DNA of 64,000 nt. Source: CAYVVD01 sp964454975. Its GTDB lineage: Bacteria; Bacteroidota; Ignavibacteria; Kapaibacteriales; UBA2268. How positions within the stretch are numbered: position 1 is the stretch's first letter; every line of letters begins with the position of its first letter. The notes under the pieces are model-generated. The model did no database searches, was not told the DNA's origin, and saw nothing but the letters and a program-made list of their open reading frames with translations. Both the position numbers and the translations under genes were made by a program. Shown here piece after piece: positions 8,279 to 16,718 of the stretch. The stretch lies in assembly GCA_964454975.1 (NCBI GenBank), contig CAYVVD010000018.1:1-64000 (forward strand). Direction: 5' to 3'.

Positions 8279-9727
8279 CTAATTGATTTTTATACATACA
8301 TTTTTAGCTTCAGTGAAAAACCTGAGTGCTTCAAACCCTCCTTCGCGCCCAACACCAGAGTTCTTCATGCCGCCGAAGGGTGTTCTTAAATCCCGAAGCA
8401 GCCAGCAATTTACCCAAACGATTCCTGCTTCAATTTCTCCGGCCATTTTATGCGCACGGTTAAGATTATTAGTCCAGATTGTAGCAGAGAGTCCGTAATC
8501 AGTCACATTTGCATATAGAAGTACTTCTTCTTCTGTTTCAAATGGCATTATCGTTACAACCGGACCGAAAATCTCTTCCATGTTAGTCCTGCAGTTAAAT
8601 GGCAGGCCCTCAATTATTGTTGGCTCAACAAACCAGCCTTCGGCACATCGCCCTTGGAGAAATTTCCTTTTGCCGCCGCAAAGAACTCTTCCACCTTCCT
8701 GCTGAGCAAGTTCAATGTATGAGAGGATTTTATTCATGTGCTGTTCTGAAACAACAGCGCCGAGCCTTGCTTCATCAGTCAATGGATCAGCAATGGTCAA
8801 GTGTTTAGCCCTTTCTACAAAGTCATTCCGGAATCTTTCGTAGATTGACGATTCAACAAAAATCCGCGAACCACAAAGGCATATCTGCCCCTGGTTTGCA
8901 AATGAAGACTGAACCGTGGTTTTCAGGGCCTTTTCATAATCACAATCTGCAAAGATAATGTTTGGATTTTTGCCGCCCAGCTCAAGAGATAACTTTTTGA
9001 ATTTTGGGGCTGCAGAAACAGCTATTTTCTCACCTGTCGTTGTTCCCCCGGTAAAGGAAATCGCTTTTACATCCTGGTTATCCACAATAGCCTGTCCTGT
9101 AGAATGGCCGAAACCATGGACAATGTTAAGCACACCTGGCGGAAGCCCTGTTTCAATGCAAAGTTCCGACAGCCTGAATGCTGTCATAGGTGTTAATTCC
9201 GATGGCTTTGCAACGACACAATTTCCTGTAGCAAGCGCAGGCGCAATTTTCCATGTGAATAAGTAAAGAGGTAAATTCCAGGGTGAAATACATCCCACAA
9301 CACCTAATGGCTGCCGCAATGTATAATTAATTGCTTCTCCCCTCATTTCGTGCAATTCCGACGCGAATTGCATTATCGCTGTTGCAAAAAATTTGAAGTT
9401 ACTTTCTGCACGTGGAATATCAACTCTGTGTGCAAGTTTCAGGGGTTTGCCATTGTCAACTGATTCATCACGAGCCAGGCTATCTAAATTAAGCCGGATA
9501 TTGTATGCAATATTTGCAAGGAAATCATGCCGGGCTTCGTTTGACAAGTTTGACCATATTGGAAATGCATTTTTTGCTGCTGCAACGGCAAGTGCGACAT
9601 CCCCGGCATCAGAATCAGGTACTGATGAATACACCCTTCCAGTTGCCGGCTCGTAATTATCAAAGTGTTGCCCATTGACAGGAGGAATCAACTCACCGTT
9701 TATATAATTAAACAGTTTTATAGGCAT
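8279..9727 (-). CDS. nbaE: 2-aminomuconate-6-semialdehyde dehydrogenase (ALDH family)
   Basis: A 482-residue NAD+-dependent aldehyde dehydrogenase, expected to oxidise 2-aminomuconate semialdehyde to 2-aminomuconate. ALDH landmarks present are the SPWNLPLYLFTWKIAP segment, SFTGGTTTGEKIA, the general base in LELGGKNPN (Glu near residue 248), the nucleophile in NQGQICLCGSR (Cys near 281) and EEIFGPVV. The NPN and the ICLCGSR context are typical of hydroxymuconic/aminomuconic semialdehyde dehydrogenases (ALDH8). It overlaps the upstream SDR by ten bases and ends three bases before the deaminase gene. Confidence 0.93.
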   Translation of the reverse strand: MPIKLFNYINGELIPPVNGQHFDNYEPATGRVYSSVPDSDAGDVALAVAAAKNAFPIWSNLSNEARHDFLANIAYNIRLNLDSLARDESVDNGKPLKLAHRVDIPRAESNFKFFATAIMQFASELHEMRGEAINYTLRQPLGVVGCISPWNLPLYLFTWKIAPALATGNCVVAKPSELTPMTAFRLSELCIETGLPPGVLNIVHGFGHSTGQAIVDNQDVKAISFTGGTTTGEKIAVSAAPKFKKLSLELGGKNPNIIFADCDYEKALKTTVQSSFANQGQICLCGSRIFVESSIYERFRNDFVERAKHLTIADPLTDEARLGAVVSEQHMNKILSYIELAQQEGGRVLCGGKRKFLQGRCAEGWFVEPTIIEGLPFNCRTNMEEIFGPVVTIMPFETEEEVLLYANVTDYGLSATIWTNNLNRAHKMAGEIEAGIVWVNCWLLRDLRTPFGGMKNSGVGREGGFEALRFFTEAKNVCIKIN

Positions 9728-10509
9728 GACAGCCTCCCACCGTCAACGGGAAGATTTATTCCGTTGATATAAGAAGCCGCAGGGCTTGCAAGAAATGCAA
9801 CTGCAAATGCAATCTCTTCCGGCTTGCCGAACCTGCAGGCAGGTATTGTTTCTTTCATTTTATTTTCTATATCTATTATCGTTTTGCCTTCCTTTTGAGC
9901 TTTAACCTCAATAAGCGATTTCAATCTTCCGGTTTCTGTAGCCCCCGGAAGCACATTGTTTACAGTTATACCATATTTACCTAATTCGTTTGATAGAGTC
10001 TTCGCCCATGCAGCAACTGCCCAACGTGTAGTGTTGGAAACTCCCAATCCCTTAATCGGCTCTTTAACTGAAGTGGATATTATATTGATAAATCTCCCGT
10101 ATCCCGCTTCCTTCATTCCACTAAGGCAAGCCTGCATAATCAGGTGATTACATTTCAGATGCATTGAAAGAGCTTTTTCAAATTCGCTTATTTCCGCTTC
10201 ATTTATCAGTCCGCCCTTCGGGCCACCCGTGTTATTAATAACAATGTGAATCGGGTCTTTTTCATCAATATAAGATTTAGCCTGCACTTCAACTTCAGCG
10301 GGCTTTGAAAAATCAGCAACCAGGTAACTATGATTAGAATCTCCTTTAACCGGTAATTCCGTAATTGTTTCTTTCAAAGCTGTTTCATTTCTTGCAATTA
10401 GAACAACAGACGCACCAAGCCCTGCAAGTTCAAATGCCACGGCCCTGCCTATCCCATGCGTGCTTCCACCAACAAGGGCGGTCTTTCCGGCTAATGATAA
10501 ATCCATCAT
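9718..10509 (-). CDS. atypical short-chain dehydrogenase/reductase in the kynurenine operon
   Basis: A 263-residue Rossmann SDR with GGSTHGIG (nucleotide binding), NNTGGP in place of the usual NNAG, and the C-terminal NGINLPVDGG typical of 3-oxoacyl-ACP-reductase-like SDRs. The catalytic YxxxK is missing. The segment where it should lie reads GVSNTTRWAVAAWAKTL, with no tyrosine, and arginine where the lysine is expected. It belongs with the SDR subgroup whose catalytic tetrad is incomplete. Tight packing (four-base overlap with kynA, ten with the dehydrogenase) says it is co-expressed with the pathway. No step of the textbook route needs it; a reductive branch from aminomuconate or a non-catalytic role is only a guess. 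Confidence 0.85.
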   Translation of the reverse strand: MMDLSLAGKTALVGGSTHGIGRAVAFELAGLGASVVLIARNETALKETITELPVKGDSNHSYLVADFSKPAEVEVQAKSYIDEKDPIHIVINNTGGPKGGLINEAEISEFEKALSMHLKCNHLIMQACLSGMKEAGYGRFINIISTSVKEPIKGLGVSNTTRWAVAAWAKTLSNELGKYGITVNNVLPGATETGRLKSLIEVKAQKEGKTIIDIENKMKETIPACRFGKPEEIAFAVAFLASPAASYINGINLPVDGGRLSCL

Positions 10510-11603
10510 TCCCCTGCCTGCCCTTCGTTGTAATAAAAGCCAAGAGTCTTTTTTACTTCTTCAGGCAGTTCCGGAAGTCCATCCCTGGATATCAATAAAG
10601 TAGAAATATTGTGAAAATCCCTGAAGATATAGTGTTTTGCTACTGTTTCCTTTAAATAATCATAGCCTGAAGAACCTCCTGTACCCATTTTCCTGCCGAG
10701 CATGCGCATTACCATCTGAGAATGCCTGAAGCGCCACATTGCAAGGGATTCATCAATGTCAAGAAGCTTTTCTATTAGCTTATAGGGCATGTGAAAAATC
10801 GGCTCATCCCTATAAAGCGAAATAAGCAATGCTGCCATTGTTGCCCTGTAAGAAAGGCGGTTGCAGCCATCATTGGAGGCATTATTAAACTCGTCTTCGT
10901 CCAACATTTTCAGGAATTTATTTTCAGCTTCGTCGAGCGCCATTGAACGCGTAATTTTTTCTTCTTCTGATAAGAAGGAATTTTTTATTGATTCGCGTTC
11001 TTTATTTATTAGATTCAGGGCTGATTTTTGATATTCGTTCACAAATATAAAATCCCTGAATGCAAGGAAGGGTGTCCTTTCAAGCCATTTTTCCACAAGC
11101 TGGAAAAGTGACTTCCGCCTTTCGAGTTCCTGTATCTTCTTCCTTTCCTCATCAGTCAGAATTGAATCATATTGATTCTGGTTGTATTTCAATCTTTTAT
11201 CCCGTTCGAGCCCAAGAGTGACTTCAAGCTGCCTGAACTGGAAGCTCTGAAAACCGCTGGCAGGAAAAAGGTAATTCCGGAATTCCAGGAAATCAAGCGA
11301 TGTCATTGTTTCCAGCACCCTGATCTGGCTAACGAGTATATCCAGTATTTCTATGACTCGTTTTAGCTTATCAACAGAGTTATAAATTGTTCTTTCATCA
11401 ATAAAACTACTGTGGAATTTCCTTACTACCCAGTCAACCTCATGCAAAATTTGCTTGAACCAAAGCTCATAAGTCTGATGAATGATGATAAACAGCATCT
11501 CGTCGTGGGCAGGTTTTCCAGCTTTTACACTCATAAGTTCCTGGGAATTAAGAACTTTATCGAGCTGAAGATAATCACCGTATGTAATTGCTTTTTTATT
11601 CAT
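10506..11603 (-). CDS. kynA: tryptophan 2,3-dioxygenase
   Basis: A 365-residue heme dioxygenase that opens the indole ring of L-tryptophan to N-formylkynurenine, the first and committed step of the operon. The family signature FIIIHQTYELWFKQILHEVD (residues 34-53) contains the distal-pocket histidine. The proximal heme histidine lies in WRFRHSQMVMRMLGRKMGTGG, which also carries the GTGGSSG substrate loop. At 365 residues it is longer than the roughly 280-residue proteobacterial enzyme and closer to animal TDO (about 400). It is the first gene of the operon; its ATG has no clear Shine-Dalgarno. Confidence 0.96.
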   Translation of the reverse strand: MNKKAITYGDYLQLDKVLNSQELMSVKAGKPAHDEMLFIIIHQTYELWFKQILHEVDWVVRKFHSSFIDERTIYNSVDKLKRVIEILDILVSQIRVLETMTSLDFLEFRNYLFPASGFQSFQFRQLEVTLGLERDKRLKYNQNQYDSILTDEERKKIQELERRKSLFQLVEKWLERTPFLAFRDFIFVNEYQKSALNLINKERESIKNSFLSEEEKITRSMALDEAENKFLKMLDEDEFNNASNDGCNRLSYRATMAALLISLYRDEPIFHMPYKLIEKLLDIDESLAMWRFRHSQMVMRMLGRKMGTGGSSGYDYLKETVAKHYIFRDFHNISTLLISRDGLPELPEEVKKTLGFYYNEGQAGE

Positions 11604-11618
11604 TTAATTGCTCAGGAT

Positions 11619-11631
11619 TTGAGAATCTCAA
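11619..11631. promoter_or_regulatory. 13-bp dyad (TTGAGA-A-TCTCAA) in the kynA leader
   Basis: A perfect 6-1-6 inverted repeat lies 16-28 bases upstream of the kynA ATG, in the 139-base divergent region shared with the gene at 11743. Its place suits an operator or leader element for the tryptophan operon. No regulator gene is adjacent and no second copy was found, so function is inferred only from symmetry and position. Confidence 0.3.
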
Positions 11632-11742
11632 TTTTATAAAATAATTAGCTGAAAATAAAATTATAATTAACCGGAGTTAATAATCAGGAATTAATTTTTA
11701 TGCTATATTTAGTATTGATTACAGGAATTAAAAAAGTTTAAA

Positions 11743-13518
11743 ATGATAATCCTTCTACTATTCATTATCATCTCTGCATACGCCCTGGCAGGCGACTTTT
11801 TCTACGAATCAATAGATGTTGACATCACTCAATTTGATGATGGCACAATAGAGAAAGTGGTGACAAAAACAATCATTATTACCGCTGACAAAGTAGTGTA
11901 CTCTGATACTGTAATTGTAAATACCGATTACCAGGAATATAGAATTGAAGACTTTAGTGTTATTCAACCAAATACAGAACGCCCAAAACCTTGGTCATTA
12001 ATGGGTTCTGTAAGGGAAAAGCAATTTACATGGTGGAACGGAAATTACAAGTCTATCAGCAGGATGTTTGTAATTTCTGATACATTAGAAAAGGGAATGA
12101 CATTCCTTCTTCAATACAAGATCACAAGCAAACCAGAATATTTAGACGGTTTTGCGGAAAAGTTGATAGTTGGTAAGCCTGATTCAATAGCCAAATTTAC
12201 TGTCAAAATAAACATCCCGTCCCAGAGCAGGCTAAGCATAAACCTGACAAAAAAATACCAAAAGTTAAAAAAGACGCTAATGCATGATAACGAGATATAC
12301 GAATGGGAATTTAAAGGCCTGCCTGCCATTCCTTATGAACCTATGCAGCCCGAACCTGAGGAATTTGTTCCTACGCTTTATATTAGTTCAATAAGCAAAG
12401 AAGTGGCAAACAGGTTTCTTAATAACAATGAATTTTTTGAGTTAAATGATGTAATAAAATCTAAGGTTGACTCAATTACCATGGGAATAATCAGTGATTT
12501 TGAAAAAGCATACAAAATCCGGGAATTCCTATTAAACAGGATACAGTTTGAGGAGATATCACCTCTTCTTTTTGCATTTAAGCCTCAAAATGCCGAAGAA
12601 ACATACGAATTAATGAGTGGTTCAGAGTTAGACTTATTAGTTATTTGCGCTGCAATGTGCAGGCACGCCGGAGTAAAAGCCTATCCTGTTCTCGGAGCAA
12701 TCTCAAACTCTGCAAGCAAGGACTTCAATAATTTCGCCCAGTTTGATAAGCCGGCAATCCTAATTAGCAATGATGAAGCAATGAACAGGTGGTTTATATT
12801 CACTCCGGATGTGAATCAGCCTGTGCGCCTGCCAAATGACTTCCTTGCAAAGCCAATGCTTGTTTATGGAGGAGGAGAAGATTACTCTGTTGAATTACTG
12901 CCATCAAGAAAAATTGATTACCTCGAAACAAAATCAATAATCAATATTAAAGAGAATGACTCAATTGATGCAAGCATCCAAATTCTTGCCCGGGGTGCAT
13001 ACGCAGGATCTATTGTTGATTATATATCAGACGATTTATTTGATAACAAACTTTATATATCCGGTTACGACTGTGAACTATCAGACCAATTACTTTTAAT
13101 TGAAGATATGTCAGCCAAACCGATGCAATTTGATTGCAGCTATACAAACAATAGTCACATCAAAAATAAAAATTTAAACCTGCCCGAGTTCTTTACTTCG
13201 TTCTCAAAACCATTGGAACTGAAAGAATCATCAATAAGAAAAACACCCGTAAGGCTGCTTTGGTTCATAAATGAAAAACATGAATATAAAATTAGTTTCC
13301 TGGATAGTTTTAAACCGGAAATTAAAATTGAAAGTGACAGCATTGAAAATAATATTGGGATTGCAAAAGTCTCAGTAACCAAAACTGCAAATGATGTTTC
13401 AATAAAGAAGCAATTGAGAATTTTTAATGATCAAATTGAGCCTGAAAGATTCCCGGAATTTGTGAATTTATTAAATTTATATTTTTCGGTAAAAGATAGT
13501 ATTAAATTTAAAGAATAG
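11743..13518 (+). CDS. exported DUF3857/transglutaminase-like protein lacking the catalytic Cys
   Basis: A 591-residue protein with a Sec signal (LLLFIIISAYALAG). An N-terminal beta-rich region resembles DUF3857, and a transglutaminase-like core lies around residues 290-360. In active family members the core reads like GDCKDKALLLAAMLR..GI.AYPVL. Here the aligned stretch is SELDLLVICAAMCRHAGVKAYPVL, so glutamate stands where the nucleophilic cysteine should be. The histidine strand is also altered (FNNFAQ). It is therefore probably a non-enzymatic periplasmic or surface protein. It is followed one base later by trhO and may be co-transcribed. A TATATTTA hexamer-like box about 37 bases upstream of the ATG is a weak -7 candidate. 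Confidence 0.7.
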   Translation: MIILLLFIIISAYALAGDFFYESIDVDITQFDDGTIEKVVTKTIIITADKVVYSDTVIVNTDYQEYRIEDFSVIQPNTERPKPWSLMGSVREKQFTWWNGNYKSISRMFVISDTLEKGMTFLLQYKITSKPEYLDGFAEKLIVGKPDSIAKFTVKINIPSQSRLSINLTKKYQKLKKTLMHDNEIYEWEFKGLPAIPYEPMQPEPEEFVPTLYISSISKEVANRFLNNNEFFELNDVIKSKVDSITMGIISDFEKAYKIREFLLNRIQFEEISPLLFAFKPQNAEETYELMSGSELDLLVICAAMCRHAGVKAYPVLGAISNSASKDFNNFAQFDKPAILISNDEAMNRWFIFTPDVNQPVRLPNDFLAKPMLVYGGGEDYSVELLPSRKIDYLETKSIINIKENDSIDASIQILARGAYAGSIVDYISDDLFDNKLYISGYDCELSDQLLLIEDMSAKPMQFDCSYTNNSHIKNKNLNLPEFFTSFSKPLELKESSIRKTPVRLLWFINEKHEYKISFLDSFKPEIKIESDSIENNIGIAKVSVTKTANDVSIKKQLRIFNDQIEPERFPEFVNLLNLYFSVKDSIKFKE

Positions 13519-13519
13519 G

Positions 13520-14623
13520 ATGATGAGTAAACACAAGACGGAATATCAGTTACTTACTTATTACAAATTTGTTGATATTGAAAAACCTAAAGAAGAAGTT
13601 GACGACCACAGGCAGTTTTGCGTAGATGTTGGCCTTCGGGGCAGGATATATATTGGCGAAGAAGGAATTAACGGAACAATTACCGGAAATATCGGCCAGT
13701 TAAAAGCATATAGATTGTATTTGAAAAGTAACCCTTATTACGAAAGCATCCCCGACATTGACGAAAAGGCCACTCCAGTTGACGGCCACAAATTCAAGAA
13801 AATGATTGTCCGGTACAGGAAAGAAATCGTTGCCCTGGGAGAAATATACCGTGCTAATGATATCGTTAAAAGCATGCATAGTATGAATTCAGAACAATTC
13901 AAGGAGATTCTTGATTCAGAAGATGACTCCTGGGTAATTCTCGACATGCGAAATATATACGAGTACCGCCTTGGTCATTTCAAAAATGCGATCCCTGCAG
14001 GAACGGTTCAGTTTCGTGAATTGAAAGATACGCTTGAGTTATACAAGCAAAAGTTCGCCGACAAAAAAATAGCAATGTACTGCACAGGTGGGATCAGGTG
14101 CGAAAAAGCAGGTGTACTTCTAGAAAAATCAGGTCTCGAGGGAGTTTACCAGCTTGATGGTGGTGTTGTAAAATATGTTAATAAATACAATGACGGTAAC
14201 TGGGAAGGTAATTTATATACATTTGATGACAGGATCAGCACCTATGTCGGAGATGAAGAAACGCACACTATAATCGGAGAGTGCCACTTCACAGGTGAAA
14301 AAGCTGAGAATTTCTATAATTGCAGGTATGGGCCGTGCAACAGGCAATACATTGCCATTGAAAAAGAATATAGGAAATACAAGGGTTTTTGCAGTGAAGA
14401 GTGTTACAACAGTGCATTTAATGACTTACTTGTAAGAAATTGGAAATATGATAATTATAATTACAAAGAACTTCGAGGAAGGATAAAAAACAAGCCTGAG
14501 TTGAAAGAGGAAATAAGTGCTTTTATCCGCATTGAAATATGCAAAGGAATGGACGACGTAATCTTTAACCATAAAAAACCAGTAGATGAACCATCACTTC
14601 ATGAACTATTAAATGAAATTTAA
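13520..14623 (+). CDS. trhO: tRNA uridine(34) hydroxylase (rhodanese-related)
   Basis: A 367-residue TrhO/YceA protein. TrhO catalyses oxygen-dependent hydroxylation of U34 in tRNAs to 5-hydroxyuridine, the precursor of cmo5U/mcmo5U. An N-terminal acylphosphatase-like domain (GRIYIGEEGINGTITG) is followed by a rhodanese domain whose active cysteine is in MYCTGGIRCEKAG (near residue 188). A Cys-rich C-terminal region (CHFTGEKAENFYNCRYGPCN, then GFCSEEC) is typical of the family. Two ATGs are adjacent at the start (13520 and 13523). The end overlaps the next gene by 11 bases. Confidence 0.93.
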   Translation: MMSKHKTEYQLLTYYKFVDIEKPKEEVDDHRQFCVDVGLRGRIYIGEEGINGTITGNIGQLKAYRLYLKSNPYYESIPDIDEKATPVDGHKFKKMIVRYRKEIVALGEIYRANDIVKSMHSMNSEQFKEILDSEDDSWVILDMRNIYEYRLGHFKNAIPAGTVQFRELKDTLELYKQKFADKKIAMYCTGGIRCEKAGVLLEKSGLEGVYQLDGGVVKYVNKYNDGNWEGNLYTFDDRISTYVGDEETHTIIGECHFTGEKAENFYNCRYGPCNRQYIAIEKEYRKYKGFCSEECYNSAFNDLLVRNWKYDNYNYKELRGRIKNKPELKEEISAFIRIEICKGMDDVIFNHKKPVDEPSLHELLNEI

Positions 14624-15578
14624 GGAAAACGATTTGTCAGGCAGGTTCTACATCTTTATTATTTTAATTGTCGGAATATTTACACACTCTTATTCGAACA
14701 ACCTCGATTTACGAAAATACGATTCACTGCAATTGTTTAGTATCTCTTTAGAGGTGATAGCAAAGTCAGGTTCAAGTTTTTATACAAAAGATGGTGATGT
14801 GATAAGTGAAAGGGAGAGAGATTCGTCTTATTCAGAACTTGACGCATCTTATACATTTAATTTTAATTCTTACACTTTTGCAATTGAAGGAAATTATAAT
14901 ATCACACCTAACCTCATTGTGAATGCTTCAATTCCGTTTTCTTTCTACCAATATAGGGAAACAGATTTTCTTAAAGAATACGATACTGTAACAATTAACG
15001 GACAGGACTTTATCAATGATGTTGTTTACAGGAATGAATTGCCAGGCATCTCCCTAATCCAAATTGAATACATTGAGGCAGGAGTATCTTATTTTGCAGA
15101 GCTGGAGCCGATTAGAGCCGGATTGGGATTTTTTGCAAGATTTCCTGTAGGTTCTGAAACAGGGATATTAAACTCAAAGGAGGTTTGGTATGACGGGCAT
15201 ACAGAACTAATTTTAGCCGGCGGTATTGAGGCAATGGTCAGTACAACATCATTTGGAAATGTTTTGTCAGTTCATAGCAGGAATGAAGGATTTTCTGATC
15301 AATTGCTATGGAAACCTTACATAGTATTTAGATCTGTAGAGAATACAGACTTAATATTAAAAGGAAATTTCGCTTTTAACTTAGGCAATGAAGTGGATTT
15401 TATCTACGATCCTAAATATCCGTCGTATGCAGAAACTTACAACGAATTAGGTATTGCAGTCTGGCTTGATATAATCGAATCCCTCCAATTTGATCTTGGT
15501 TACAACATCCGTCTGGAAGGCCTAAACAGTCTGAATCACGGCACATTTTATCTAAAAATAACTTCTCCTTTTGAATAA
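14613..15578 (+). CDS. putative outer-membrane beta-barrel protein
   Basis: A 321-residue protein with an N-terminal hydrophobic segment (FYIFIILIVGIFTHSYS) that fits a signal peptide. The rest is alternating amphipathic strands rich in Tyr and Phe, for example YTFNFNSYTFAIEGNYNI, LIVNASIPFSFYQYRE, and LQFDLGYNIRLE near the end, and it ends in a strand finishing with phenylalanine-glutamate. This pattern fits an outer-membrane barrel of the kind often labelled putative OM protein. No specific family was recognised. The 11-base overlap with trhO suggests co-transcription but no shared function. Confidence 0.6.
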   Translation: MKFKENDLSGRFYIFIILIVGIFTHSYSNNLDLRKYDSLQLFSISLEVIAKSGSSFYTKDGDVISERERDSSYSELDASYTFNFNSYTFAIEGNYNITPNLIVNASIPFSFYQYRETDFLKEYDTVTINGQDFINDVVYRNELPGISLIQIEYIEAGVSYFAELEPIRAGLGFFARFPVGSETGILNSKEVWYDGHTELILAGGIEAMVSTTSFGNVLSVHSRNEGFSDQLLWKPYIVFRSVENTDLILKGNFAFNLGNEVDFIYDPKYPSYAETYNELGIAVWLDIIESLQFDLGYNIRLEGLNSLNHGTFYLKITSPFE

Positions 15579-15758
15579 TCTTAGGCATGTATATTGCTTG
15601 CATGTATTTTGTGATTACAATTTAAAATATAATTAATCGTTGAAATCACGGTTTATGATTACATTATCTTAATTAAAGTTTAAATGGTAATCATAAGACA
15701 AGGCGATATATTCGCAGGCTTTAAAAGTTATGTGTCACAATAAGGAGTATCTTTACTG

Positions 15759-16523
15759 ATGCTTAATTTAAAAACATGGCAAAGGAAAATTGTCAAAATC
15801 AGTTTGATTCTGATGATACCATTTGCTGTGTTTATCCTGTTTATTTCAGGATTTACAAGCGCAATTGGTCGCACTCCTGACGTGAAGTCAGCTATTATCA
15901 GGAACTGGGACACCTTGTGTGTTGAAGATATTGACATTAGCGATGAATTCAAATTTGAACTTTCCGGAACCGCTTCCCATTACGCACACCGCTTCCACAA
16001 CAGGAAGACGGCCAACGGCGAGCGCTTTGATATGTATGCGGCAACTGCTGCACACAAAAGCCTCCCCTTCGGTACAATACTGAAGGTAACTAACAAACAC
16101 AATAACCAGGCGACATTGGTAAGAATCAATGACCGCGGCCCTTATGTGGGAAGAAGGATTATTGATCTGTCTTACTTCGCTGCAGGGGAGATTAAAGGAA
16201 TGGGCATCCCTAAAGTTAAACTAGAAGGTTTTATGTTCGACGAAGAAATTGCTGACATGAACCTCATGGACAATTACTATTTTGCTTATTCAACATTTGA
16301 CCAACCCAGATGTGTACCTGAAGAATCGGTAAATATAATCGGAAGCTATGGAGATTTCCATTCAGCATATGAAGGCTATAAAAACATGTTGAATTCCGGA
16401 AGATTTGTGTATTTACTGACTCAATCTGTCAATAGCTCCCAAGAAGTTTTCTACATCGGTTCAATCGAACCAATGGTTGTAATGGAAAAGCAAATTTTGG
16501 AGATACCCAACAACAAAATCTGA
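15759..16523 (+). CDS. rlpA: RlpA-like septal-ring lytic transglycosylase (double-psi beta-barrel)
   Basis: A 254-residue protein with an N-terminal membrane or signal segment (ISLILMIPFAVFILFISGF, about residues 14-32) and a double-psi beta-barrel domain at about 70-165. The RlpA hallmarks are GTASHYAHRFHNRKTANGERFD, AAHKSLPFGTILKVTN and VRINDRGPYVGRRIIDLSYFAA, with the catalytic aspartate in NDRGP. RlpA cleaves naked glycan strands in peptidoglycan. The C-terminal part has a weak resemblance to a SPOR-type fold (YEGYKNMLNSGRFVYLL). An AGGAG lies 12 bases before the ATG. A strong terminator follows. Confidence 0.88.
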   Translation: MLNLKTWQRKIVKISLILMIPFAVFILFISGFTSAIGRTPDVKSAIIRNWDTLCVEDIDISDEFKFELSGTASHYAHRFHNRKTANGERFDMYAATAAHKSLPFGTILKVTNKHNNQATLVRINDRGPYVGRRIIDLSYFAAGEIKGMGIPKVKLEGFMFDEEIADMNLMDNYYFAYSTFDQPRCVPEESVNIIGSYGDFHSAYEGYKNMLNSGRFVYLLTQSVNSSQEVFYIGSIEPMVVMEKQILEIPNNKI

Positions 16524-16552
16524 TATTAACATACATTAAAATTTAAAAATGT

Positions 16553-16602
16553 GGGCGGTTCACTGGCACAGCCAGCCCTTTGTAACCGCCCTCATTTTTT
16601 TT
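16553..16602 (+). terminator. rho-independent terminator after rlpA
   Basis: An eight-base-pair GC-rich stem (GGGCGGTT, 16553-16560, with AACCGCCC, 16584-16591) encloses a second five-pair hairpin (CTGGC-ACA-GCCAG, 16563-16575) and is followed by eight Ts (16595-16602). Position and structure fit transcription termination 30 bases after the rlpA stop. Confidence 0.85.
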
Positions 16603-16718
16603 GGGGCGCATTACATTATCATATTCTTAACTACCAACTTCCGACTATTTCTTTTGCCACTTCCGTACTCGTTTTATATTTTAGTAAGTTAGTTGTTAAC
16701 CATTGTCAGGAGCTGATA

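Noticed and set aside
15586..15608. Direct repeat CATGTAT...CATGTAT before rlpA
   Set aside because: Seven bases repeated once in AT-rich DNA is within chance expectation.
16551..16718. N-terminal extension of the TPR lipoprotein starting at GTG 16551
   Set aside because: It runs through a strong terminator hairpin, while a GTG at 16719 has a Shine-Dalgarno and begins a signal peptide.
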